Source: Lachnospiraceae bacterium | GTDB lineage: Bacteria > Bacillota > Clostridia > Lachnospirales > Lachnospiraceae | NCBI GenBank assembly: GCA_024699325.1 | Contig: JAILPS010000012.1 | Location: 1-64,000, forward strand | DNA length: 64,000 nucleotides | Direction of reading: 5' to 3' | Part shown: piece by piece, positions 28,591 through 35,037 of the stretch | How the letters are laid out: the number at the start of each line of letters is the position of its first letter | How positions within the stretch are numbered: the stretch's first letter is position 1 | Program-made: the position numbers and the translations under genes | Notes under the pieces: generated by a model | The model's input: only the letters and a program-made list of their open reading frames with translations | Database searches by the model: none | What the model was told of the DNA's origin: nothing

Positions 28591-29429
28591 AGTATACTAT
28601 CCCTAATCTCCACAGCCGTCGGAATTAAAACCAGGACGCTGTAGAGTATGAAGCCTAAATATGTTCTGTCCGTTATATTAATCCAGACCTTCGGATATAT
28701 GGCAAAGCCAAAATCTCCCACGGCGTACATCCAGATTGTCGCCCCTGAGAGAATGACCACCGCTGTTAAAACCGCCGCATCAGAAGCGCCAAAGCGGAAT
28801 CTGTTGTAGAAGGAGCGCCTTCCCCTGCCATAGCCCCTGGCCTTCATGGAATGGCTAAGCTCAATCCCCTGCTCAAAACTCCAGCCCATAATCGCCGAGA
28901 AGCGGTTAAGCATGTCCTTAAGTCTTGTGCGCCCGTTTGCGCTGTCAACCATGGCAAGATCTCTAGACCTCACCCTGATAAGCTTGATAAGCCTGAGCGC
29001 CACGCTGATCACAACGCTTATATTTCCAAATGCTCTGCCAAATATGTAAGATATCTTCTCAAAATCAAAACCGTCCGAAAACACAGCACACCACACAAGC
29101 ACCGCGCTAAGCATTATGCCCGAGCTCACCCCGTAGTAGACAGATTCTAAAGTCACCGCCATAGAATTCATATAAAACAGAGGTGTGACGCCGTTGTGTG
29201 AAAACAGAGGGTTCGTAAGCGCCATGAGAACTATTACCGCACCACAAAACAGCGCAGTTTTAATGACTCTTCCCCTGTCAAATATAGTTGTGATATAAAC
29301 AAATGCGCTTATAAGGCTTATAAGCTCAAGAACTATATTTCTAAAAAACATTCCGGACACTATAACACACAGAAAATAAATTAGACTCACCACGGGATGC
29401 ATGTCAAAAAATGCATATTTTCTGTTCAT
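28563..29429 (-). CDS. ECF transporter transmembrane protein EcfT
   Basis: EcfT is the scaffold that links the ATPases to the S component. The 288-residue protein has several N-terminal membrane segments, long cytoplasmic helices, and the coupling motif SMKARGYG (the Ala-Arg-Gly type), followed by further membrane segments. The start codon follows the stop of the upstream DUF4430 gene without a gap (TAAATG). The family and role are clear; the substrate assignment depends on the riboswitch and neighbours. Confidence 0.94.
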   Translation of the reverse strand: MNRKYAFFDMHPVVSLIYFLCVIVSGMFFRNIVLELISLISAFVYITTIFDRGRVIKTALFCGAVIVLMALTNPLFSHNGVTPLFYMNSMAVTLESVYYGVSSGIMLSAVLVWCAVFSDGFDFEKISYIFGRAFGNISVVISVALRLIKLIRVRSRDLAMVDSANGRTRLKDMLNRFSAIMGWSFEQGIELSHSMKARGYGRGRRSFYNRFRFGASDAAVLTAVVILSGATIWMYAVGDFGFAIYPKVWINITDRTYLGFILYSVLVLIPTAVEIRDSILWKYYRSGI

Positions 29430-29990
29430 TTAGTCCCCCATATTGTAGTACTGGTCGCCTAAATCCCTGCCCAAATCGCAGGTGTAGCGCCATTCCACCT
29501 CGTCGCCGTCCTCTAAAATATAATCTCCGCAGGCATCCCTTGGAAATATTCCGTTCACCTTATACATCCAGCCGGATATGGGCCCGCAGTCATATTCGTA
29601 CAGATATCCAATCCCCTGCACATATGTGCTTCCGTTATATTCTATGGCGATATCGTTGACGCGGCACACATACTCCAAGAGGTCGTAGACGGATTTGCCC
29701 TTCTCGATCACCACTGTTGTCTTATCAAGAAGCACACCGTCATCCCTCAAAACGCCCGCATTTTTGACGCCGTCGCTTAGGTTTTCGTAATTATCAAAAA
29801 CCGTGGAGTAGTTTATAAGAATGCTCACGCTAATTCCGTCAGTCACGCTCTCTAATGCCTCATTAGAAGCATTTGACGCGTGCTCATCCACAGTCTCAAA
29901 ATCCGTGTTAATTATCAATACCACTATCGCCGCCACCGCCAGTATGGCAATCAGGCAGGCGATAATTCTACTCTTCTTCAACTTTCCCAT
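29430..29990 (-). CDS. Membrane-anchored DUF4430 (transcobalamin C-terminal-like) protein
   Basis: The 186-residue protein has one N-terminal membrane segment (about residues 8-28) and an extracytoplasmic domain. Residues 140-147 (GWMYKVNG) and 161-169 (DGDEVEWRY) are the hallmark of DUF4430, a domain that, from memory, InterPro relates to the C-terminal beta domain of transcobalamin and intrinsic factor. Two cysteines (Cys135, Cys154) flank the first motif and could form a disulfide. The gene overlaps the alpha/alpha-barrel gene by 23 bases and directly precedes ecfT. I infer that it forms one half of a corrinoid-binding site; binding is not shown by the sequence. Confidence 0.88.
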   Translation of the reverse strand: MGKLKKSRIIACLIAILAVAAIVVLIINTDFETVDEHASNASNEALESVTDGISVSILINYSTVFDNYENLSDGVKNAGVLRDDGVLLDKTTVVIEKGKSVYDLLEYVCRVNDIAIEYNGSTYVQGIGYLYEYDCGPISGWMYKVNGIFPRDACGDYILEDGDEVEWRYTCDLGRDLGDQYYNMGD

Positions 29991-31299
29991 GCTTTTTCAT
30001 ATATACCATTGCCGTTATGCCAAGAATAACGACAGCAAAAACAATATAATAGACCAGATTGCCATTTCCCGCGCTCTCCTCTCCCTCGACGCTTTGGAGC
30101 TGTTCAGTGTTTTCCTCGTAAACAAGCTCAGTCTCTGCAGAGGCCTCAGACTGCACATTCTCTTGTCCATTAGGCACAGTCACAAAAACCTCAGAACTAT
30201 CAGGCTCTGTCTCGTCAGTATCAGCCAGACCGCCATCGTATTTTTCGAAGTTGTAAATGCTTCCCTGGCCATTTAGATATCTGTAATAGGCCATCACCGC
30301 AATCGCTGACTGTATGGTCGCCAGCTCGTTGCTCTTCACACTCTCAGTTATTGCATGCGCAAAACCGCCGTCCTCCATTCTGAAGGATAGGAGGGCATCT
30401 AAAACGCTCACGCCGTTTTTAATAAATCTCTCATCAAATCCCGCGTCCACTCCGACGCAGCTAAGCGCAATAACCACCTGGGCGCAGCTCTCTGCGTTCT
30501 CATATCCGCAGTTCATATAATAGCCTGTGTCCCTCTGCGCTTCAGACAGCCAGCTGATACATCTGTCTACACATGCCTTCACGCGCTCATCGTCCATATG
30601 CGCTGAGAGCGCCGTGACCGTCATGGCCGTGATATCCACGTCAGCCGCACCGCCCATGAGGGCAAAACCGCCGTCTACAAGCTCCATGCCAAGTATGGCA
30701 TCCAACAGCTTATCTATGTAATCGCTGTGGTCATCCCCCACATAATCATCATAGGCATCCATGCTTATAAGAGCGTAGTCAAGTCCGTTTATAAGCATAT
30801 CCTCTACAGCCATGAATTTGTCGTGTTCAAATGTGGCATCGGCGATTAAGTTAATGCTGTTGCCCTCAGCGTCCACGCCCACATGCGTGACATCACCGCC
30901 AAGGGACATTACCGCCAGGCTCATCCTCTCCCACTCTGTGGGGTTTGAGGTGCCAAGCCTTCCCGAGCTGTACCACTTATTCATATATGTGCCAAGCGCA
31001 TCTATATAGCCGTCGCCGCTTTTTCCAAGCCTTCCTGCTATGAAAGCATACCAGTCAGTGTTGGCGCTGCTACCCGCATTTACACAGAACTCCTCACTGC
31101 TCATATAGTCGCCGCCGCACTGTGCGCACTTGTATTCGTACACGCCCTCAACTATCTCGTAGAGTGTGGCCGCACTAATTTCCTGTGCGCTTATCCTCTG
31201 TGGCAGTACAATCGCCAGGGACAGCGCCAAAACAATCGATAATAATCTCTTCATCTTCATATACAACAAGGGGAGGATGTTTAATCCTCCCCGAAGCAT
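29968..31299 (-). CDS. Membrane-anchored alpha/alpha-barrel (prenyltransferase-repeat) surface protein
   Basis: After a signal peptide, the protein carries helical repeats of the prenyltransferase/squalene-cyclase superfamily: SNPTEWERMSLAVMSLGGD, ADVDITAMTVTALSAH, ENAESCAQVVIALSCVGVD and NELATIQSAIAVMAYYRYL. It ends with an acidic Ser/Thr linker, one membrane segment (about residues 413-432) and the tail KKHGKVEEE. The N-terminal alpha domain of intrinsic factor and transcobalamin has the same fold. An early CAQCGG motif could bind metal or form a disulfide. I use ATG 31299 because GAGG lies 8 bases upstream; ATG 31260 is possible and would give a shorter signal peptide. I infer a role in corrinoid capture. 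Confidence 0.87.
   Translation of the reverse strand: MLRGGLNILPLLYMKMKRLLSIVLALSLAIVLPQRISAQEISAATLYEIVEGVYEYKCAQCGGDYMSSEEFCVNAGSSANTDWYAFIAGRLGKSGDGYIDALGTYMNKWYSSGRLGTSNPTEWERMSLAVMSLGGDVTHVGVDAEGNSINLIADATFEHDKFMAVEDMLINGLDYALISMDAYDDYVGDDHSDYIDKLLDAILGMELVDGGFALMGGAADVDITAMTVTALSAHMDDERVKACVDRCISWLSEAQRDTGYYMNCGYENAESCAQVVIALSCVGVDAGFDERFIKNGVSVLDALLSFRMEDGGFAHAITESVKSNELATIQSAIAVMAYYRYLNGQGSIYNFEKYDGGLADTDETEPDSSEVFVTVPNGQENVQSEASAETELVYEENTEQLQSVEGEESAGNGNLVYYIVFAVVILGITAMVYMKKHGKVEEE
31270..31292 (-). promoter_or_regulatory. Stable hairpin at the 5' end of the alpha/alpha-barrel gene
   Basis: GGGGAGGAT-TAAAC-ATCCTCCCC forms a perfect 9-pair stem on the minus strand, only 20 bases past the stop of the first operon gene. 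It is followed by TTGTTGTAT, not a clear T run. It may terminate part of the transcripts or protect the upstream message end. Confidence 0.6.
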
Positions 31300-31311
31300 T
31301 TATTAAGCCTC

Positions 31312-32223
31312 TTAATTCTTTTTCTTCTTGCTCTTAGAACCTGTGATTGCAAGAAAAACGATTGCCACAAGAGCAATAGCGCCCACGATAATGAACGGAA
31401 CAAGATTAGTTGTATCACCTGTCACAGATGATGCCGTGGAAGTGATAGTATAGTAAGACTTAAGTCCGCCGTTGGTTGTAAGCGTGAAGCTCACATCGCT
31501 GCTTAAGTCAATCTTATCGCTAAGGCCTTCAACCTTCACATAGTTGGAATTAACACCGCTGACATATGATACCGCAACATCAGAGCCTGATGCATCTGTT
31601 GAGATGACGAATGGATCAGCCTCTGTGCCTGTTCCTGTCATGGCAGCCTTGTCAGCGCCAACATAGTAAGAAGTGATACCTGCGCCGCTTGCACTGTCGT
31701 ATACAGTCTCCTTGCTAAATGTGGTTGTTGTGTCTGCGATTGTGATGCTTGTAAGAATTGGATTGCCGTAGTATGACGCTCCGATATCTGCGCCGCCGTC
31801 CACAGTGTAATCGAATCTGATGACATCGCCGTCTGATAAAACACCGTCTGCATTAGCGCCGAGGTAACTGATACCCCAGTTAGAATATGCATCGCCGTTG
31901 TAGCTCATCATCCAGCCGCCCGGATAAGCGCCTGTAAGACCGTTAATCTCTGTGACATACTTGTCAGCAACACCTGTAATAGAGATGCTCTGAGCGTTAA
32001 ATGCTGCGGTAATAGCCTCAGCATCTGTGCTTCCAGCGGCAACCTCTACAGTGTAGCTCATGATCTTGCCGTCAGAGGATGCGCCTGACACACCTGCATC
32101 ACCAGCTGTGTAATCGTATGCCTCAACTGTGACACTTATAGTGTCATCGGCTACTGCCGTCATAGGCGCCATAAGCCCCATGACCATACCTGCAACGCAG
32201 GCATATGTTGTAAACTTCTTCAT
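31312..32223 (-). CDS. Secreted, C-terminally anchored DUF4430-like protein, first gene of the cobalamin-riboswitch operon
   Basis: The start at ATG 32223 has AAGGAG at good spacing; a longer frame would reach into the riboswitch. The 303-residue protein has a signal peptide (about 1-25), then a DUF4430-like domain with GGWMMSYNG (102-110) and DGDVIRFDY (131-139). A second beta-rich domain (about 150-265) follows, then a membrane segment (275-294) and the tail SKSKKKKN. The domain pattern matches the smaller DUF4430 protein of the same operon, but this one is anchored at the opposite end. Being first behind the riboswitch, it is likely to be the most abundant product. A role in surface corrinoid binding is inferred. 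Confidence 0.85.
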   Translation of the reverse strand: MKKFTTYACVAGMVMGLMAPMTAVADDTISVTVEAYDYTAGDAGVSGASSDGKIMSYTVEVAAGSTDAEAITAAFNAQSISITGVADKYVTEINGLTGAYPGGWMMSYNGDAYSNWGISYLGANADGVLSDGDVIRFDYTVDGGADIGASYYGNPILTSITIADTTTTFSKETVYDSASGAGITSYYVGADKAAMTGTGTEADPFVISTDASGSDVAVSYVSGVNSNYVKVEGLSDKIDLSSDVSFTLTTNGGLKSYYTITSTASSVTGDTTNLVPFIIVGAIALVAIVFLAITGSKSKKKKN

Positions 32224-32283
32224 TTCAATTCTCCTTTCTCTCATGCCACTTGTGTGGCAATCTTGCCCAGAAATGAATCTTCT

Positions 32284-32433
32284 CATAGCGGCAGGTCTCC
32301 TGACTTCGATTTGCGAACCCCTCCTTCTCAGTTTCCCAATGGCTTAGCGGTTCAACTCTGACACAGTAATGGCTGTTGCTCCGGATTCTGACCGGATTCC
32401 CTTTTCACCCGGGCTTCCCCGGACACCGTTATG
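32284..32433 (-). promoter_or_regulatory. Cobalamin riboswitch (B12 element)
   Basis: The B12 box AAGTCAGGAGACCTGCC lies at about 32290-32306 on the minus strand. Helix P1 forms between CATAACGG and CCGCTATG with one mismatch. Between them are GGGAATCCGGT and AATCCGGAGC, AGCCATTACTG, and the expected short helices. After the aptamer, TGCCAC-ACAA-GTGGCA forms a hairpin close to the ribosome site, with no T run, so control of translation is more likely than termination. Adenosylcobalamin would shut off the operon. Confidence 0.96.
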
Positions 32434-32464
32434 ACATATCTGTATTTTACAGATACTAACGCGA

Positions 32465-32493
32465 ATTATATACGGTTTTATTTAACAAGTCAA
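32465..32493 (-). promoter_or_regulatory. Sigma-A promoter of the cobalamin operon
   Basis: TTGACT and a perfect TATAAT on the minus strand are separated by 17 bases and lie about 30 bases upstream of the riboswitch. The -35 box almost touches an IS-end remnant at 32495. Confidence 0.88.
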
Positions 32494-32494
32494 C

Positions 32495-32590
32495 CAAAAA
32501 AGGGCTGAAAAAAAACAGCCTTAAAAACTAAGAGCTCTGCCTCAAAAGAGGTGGAGCTCTACATTTTTATGTCGTTATTATTTTTTGATT
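32495..32590. repeat. Solo IS-end remnant carrying a bidirectional terminator hairpin
   Basis: This stretch of about 95 bases is nearly identical to 34263-34355, the left end of the IS described below. It contains the hairpin AGAGCTC-tg-CCTC-aaaa-GAGG-tg-GAGCTCT (32531-32560), with T-rich runs on both sides. It probably terminates minus-strand transcripts coming from the lipoprotein gene. I see no gene in 32590-32729. Confidence 0.85.
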
Positions 32591-32729
32591 TTTGAATAGC
32601 TGTTTCTGCTTTCTCCGCATATCTGTATGTGCCTTGAGTAAGCCTTTAATCTGTCCCTGAAATTACAAAGGCATTCATAATTCCTTTGCTCGCAGGATCA
32701 TCCAGTGTCACTTCTTTGGCGGGAGTCGT

Positions 32730-33929
32730 TTACTCTGCGTCACTTCCTTCCGGGGAAGTCTCCGGAGCTAACACATCCGACGCATCGTCTGTTACAAGCT
32801 TTACCTGCGCAAGGAACACGTTTTCCTCCGGCTCCTCCCAGTTGAGGGTTACCTCGATGTAATACTTTTCCGCGCCCTCATCGTCTGCATAGGCCATTAT
32901 CACCACGCGGTCATTAACTGCGTCGTCTAAATATCGCAGTGACAGGCACTCACCCGTCAGCTTCATGATATAAATCTGATAATTATCGGAAAACCACAGA
33001 CTCTCCTTTACCTCCTTCATTCTATCCAGCTTCTTCATTACTTCGTCACTCGCACCATGTGCTGTCAGGAATTCCTCCAGCTCATCGGCGCCGCTGAAGA
33101 CTTTTGTCCAGAGGTTGCCTGTCTCTACAAGAGAGTACAGTGAAGAATTATCGGATATATCCACGAATCCGCTCCTGCTTCGCCCGTCATCGCCATCGTG
33201 ATCGTAGGTGAATGCCGCTCCGACAGGGACCATGCCCTGATCGGTATACACCGAGTAGTCTATGTACATATTGTCGTATTCGGGGGCAAAGCCTTCGGCG
33301 TACTCATCCACGGTATACTCGGAGGACGACTTTATATGCATCCATCCGCTTACGCCCTTATCCGAGCTGATATAGATCCAGTTTTTCCTGTCGGTCGCCC
33401 TCATATAACAGATATCGTCTTTACAGAGATACTGCTTATCCGCCCCTGTATCCATACTGCCAAAGACCGGTAGGTCGATGTTCACAACATACGCCGCCTC
33501 GTAATCCTTATAATATATGCCGTCACGGATATCCGCGCCGTCGGTCGTCCACCAGAAGAATGTCATTCCTTCAAACATCGGGTCATAGCCGGATACAGCC
33601 GGTTCTGTTTCGCTGTAATCAGCTGTGGTCTCTTTTTCGCTTGTGGTAGTCTCGGGCTCAGGGATCTCTGTCGTAGTTTCTTCCGGGATGGTCGTCTCCT
33701 CTTCCGATGCGGTGGCAGTCTCCCGGTCGGTCGGTTCGGACGATACATCCTCAATACTGCTTTCGATCTCAGATTCTATATTGGTCTGCTCCTGTGCATT
33801 AGTTACCGCCTCCCGGCTTTCCTCACCCTTATCCGTCACCTGCGGTTTGGCTGAACAGGCACAGCATATCAGTGAAGCAGTCAGAGCGATTGTCAGTCTA
33901 TTCAGCTTCATATTCAGATTCATATTCAT
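32730..33929 (-). CDS. Lipoprotein of unknown function
   Basis: The product has a lipoprotein signal ending in LICCAC with the lipidated Cys near residue 25, a long Ser/Thr/Glu linker (about 30-110), then a domain with WWTTDG, KNWIYISSDKGVSGWMHI (an SH3-like strand pattern) and an alpha/beta end (FLTAHGASDEVMKKL). I do not recognise the full-length family. I prefer ATG 33929 because GGAAGGAG lies 7 bases upstream. A GTG at 33968 is also possible: it overlaps the stop of an upstream micro-ORF as GTGA and would add 13 residues. The gene lies between two copies of an IS end. Confidence 0.72.
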   Translation of the reverse strand: MNMNLNMKLNRLTIALTASLICCACSAKPQVTDKGEESREAVTNAQEQTNIESEIESSIEDVSSEPTDRETATASEEETTIPEETTTEIPEPETTTSEKETTADYSETEPAVSGYDPMFEGMTFFWWTTDGADIRDGIYYKDYEAAYVVNIDLPVFGSMDTGADKQYLCKDDICYMRATDRKNWIYISSDKGVSGWMHIKSSSEYTVDEYAEGFAPEYDNMYIDYSVYTDQGMVPVGAAFTYDHDGDDGRSRSGFVDISDNSSLYSLVETGNLWTKVFSGADELEEFLTAHGASDEVMKKLDRMKEVKESLWFSDNYQIYIMKLTGECLSLRYLDDAVNDRVVIMAYADDEGAEKYYIEVTLNWEEPEENVFLAQVKLVTDDASDVLAPETSPEGSDAE

Positions 33930-33964
33930 TTTCACACTCCTTCCAAGTCTCATTAATTTTTTGT

Positions 33965-34111
33965 TCACAGTGCACCCCCTCGTAAGTGTCTAATACCACG
34001 CCATAGCGTATGGTACTGTTCCTGAAACTTAATCGGATTAGCATTTACCGGCTTCCAACCAAAATACACCGTAATCACCAAAGACATAATAACAAATAAG
34101 GTTTTCTTCAT
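33965..34111 (-). CDS. 48-residue putative secreted micro-protein coupled to the lipoprotein gene
   Basis: ATG 34111 follows AAAGGGGTGG. The product, beginning MKKTLFVIMSLVITVYFGW, has a signal-peptide-like N-terminus with a possible cleavage after VNA (residue 24), leaving a peptide of about 24 residues rich in His, Arg and Gln. Its TGA stop overlaps a GTG start of the lipoprotein frame (GTGA). It may be a real secreted peptide or a leader that controls translation of the next gene. There is no family match that I know of. Confidence 0.5.
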   Translation of the reverse strand: MKKTLFVIMSLVITVYFGWKPVNANPIKFQEQYHTLWRGIRHLRGGAL

Positions 34112-34379
34112 AAGCCACCCCTTTCCGTATCTGTTGATACATATTATATCTTAAGCGCGCGAATGTAAACAATCTCATAATAAATATATCCCCCCATCGT
34201 TGTTTTGTCAATACATTTCAACAAAGAGACCGATTATTATCAGAAAATATATGACATAAAACACAAAAGGGGGCTGTAAAAAACAGCCTTAAAAACCTAA
34301 GAGCTCTGCCTCAAAAGAGGTGGAGCTCTACATTTTTGTGTCGTTATTATTTTTGATGCAGCTATTTTGCTCATGATAT

Positions 34380-34936
34380 TTATGCTGCGCTTGATAGCCT
34401 ATGCCGTTTATTGTGGTATTTATAAAGATTAAAACCACACGAAATCAGCGTCAGCTCTAAAATTACGGCTTTTTTGCCTCTGCCAAACAACCTTTTGTAA
34501 GAACGGTCCCATTTTATGACACTTGTTTCCGCGAACATGACGATCATATTTGTATATGAACCTCTTGCCGTTTGGACAGATAAGATCACCGTTTTCATCT
34601 CGCTTGAAGTTCGTTATACGATATGGGTTTGTACGGTATTTCTCGTCTTTTGTCTCTTTTTCAAACATGGTAAACTTCATGAACTTTTCTATACCGTGTT
34701 CTTCACAATAGAGATAATTATTATACGATCCATAACCTGCATCTGCTACCGGGTATTTAGGATAATGACCATATAGTGACTTGAATTTTTCCATCAGCGG
34801 AATGAAACAATCCATGTCTGATGCATAATGCGAATGAATATACTGGGTCAGAAACGTCGATTATTTTTTCAATTTCCAGTGGCAATTTCAGCTGACGTGT
34901 TGTATAATAGCTACTGGTATTATTGGGTTTTTGCAC
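34380..34936 (-). pseudogene. Transposase remnant, IS1182 family
   Basis: Reading from GTG 34936, the N-terminus contains YYTTRQLKLPLEIEKI and SDPVYSF, typical of IS1182-family transposases. It then jumps out of frame to the C-terminal DDE region beginning HYASDMDCFIPLMEKF and VADAGYGSYNNYLYCEEHG, so the central part of the protein is missing. A second frameshift separates KYDRHVRGNK from the normal C-terminal end KKAVILELTLISCGFNLYKY. The gene is not functional. Confidence 0.85.
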
Positions 34937-34951
34937 GATATCATTATACCA

Positions 34952-34988
34952 AAAAATCGCTGTAAGCGCTATGCCTACAGCGATTTTT
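34952..34988 (-). terminator. Hairpin terminator at the right end of the IS, after the XXXLXXG gene
   Basis: AAAAATCGCTGTA and TACAGCGATTTTT form a 13-pair stem with T runs in both directions. It lies 50 bases after the stop at 35038 and so should end the MMPL-operon transcript. Confidence 0.8.
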
Positions 34989-35037
34989 CTTTATGGACTT
35001 TTTTTACAGCCCCCTTTTTTTATCTTCTGAACATTTT

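Larger units (their letters stand above)
34265..35021. mobile_element. Degenerate IS1182-like insertion sequence with intact ends
   Basis: The ends are inverted repeats: AAAAGGGGGCTGTAAAAAA at the left (34265-34283) and its complement at about 35002-35020. Inside is a decayed transposase. At about 757 bases the element is less than half the size of a full IS1182-type element, so it is a deletion derivative that could still be mobilised in trans. Hairpins near both ends act as likely terminators. I could not identify a target duplication. Confidence 0.85.

Noticed and set aside
32224-32286. Upstream extension of the first cobalamin-operon gene to 32286
   Set aside because: The added 21 codons lie beyond the ribosome site and reach into helix P1 and the B12 box of the riboswitch; ATG 32223 has AAGGAG and a clean signal peptide.
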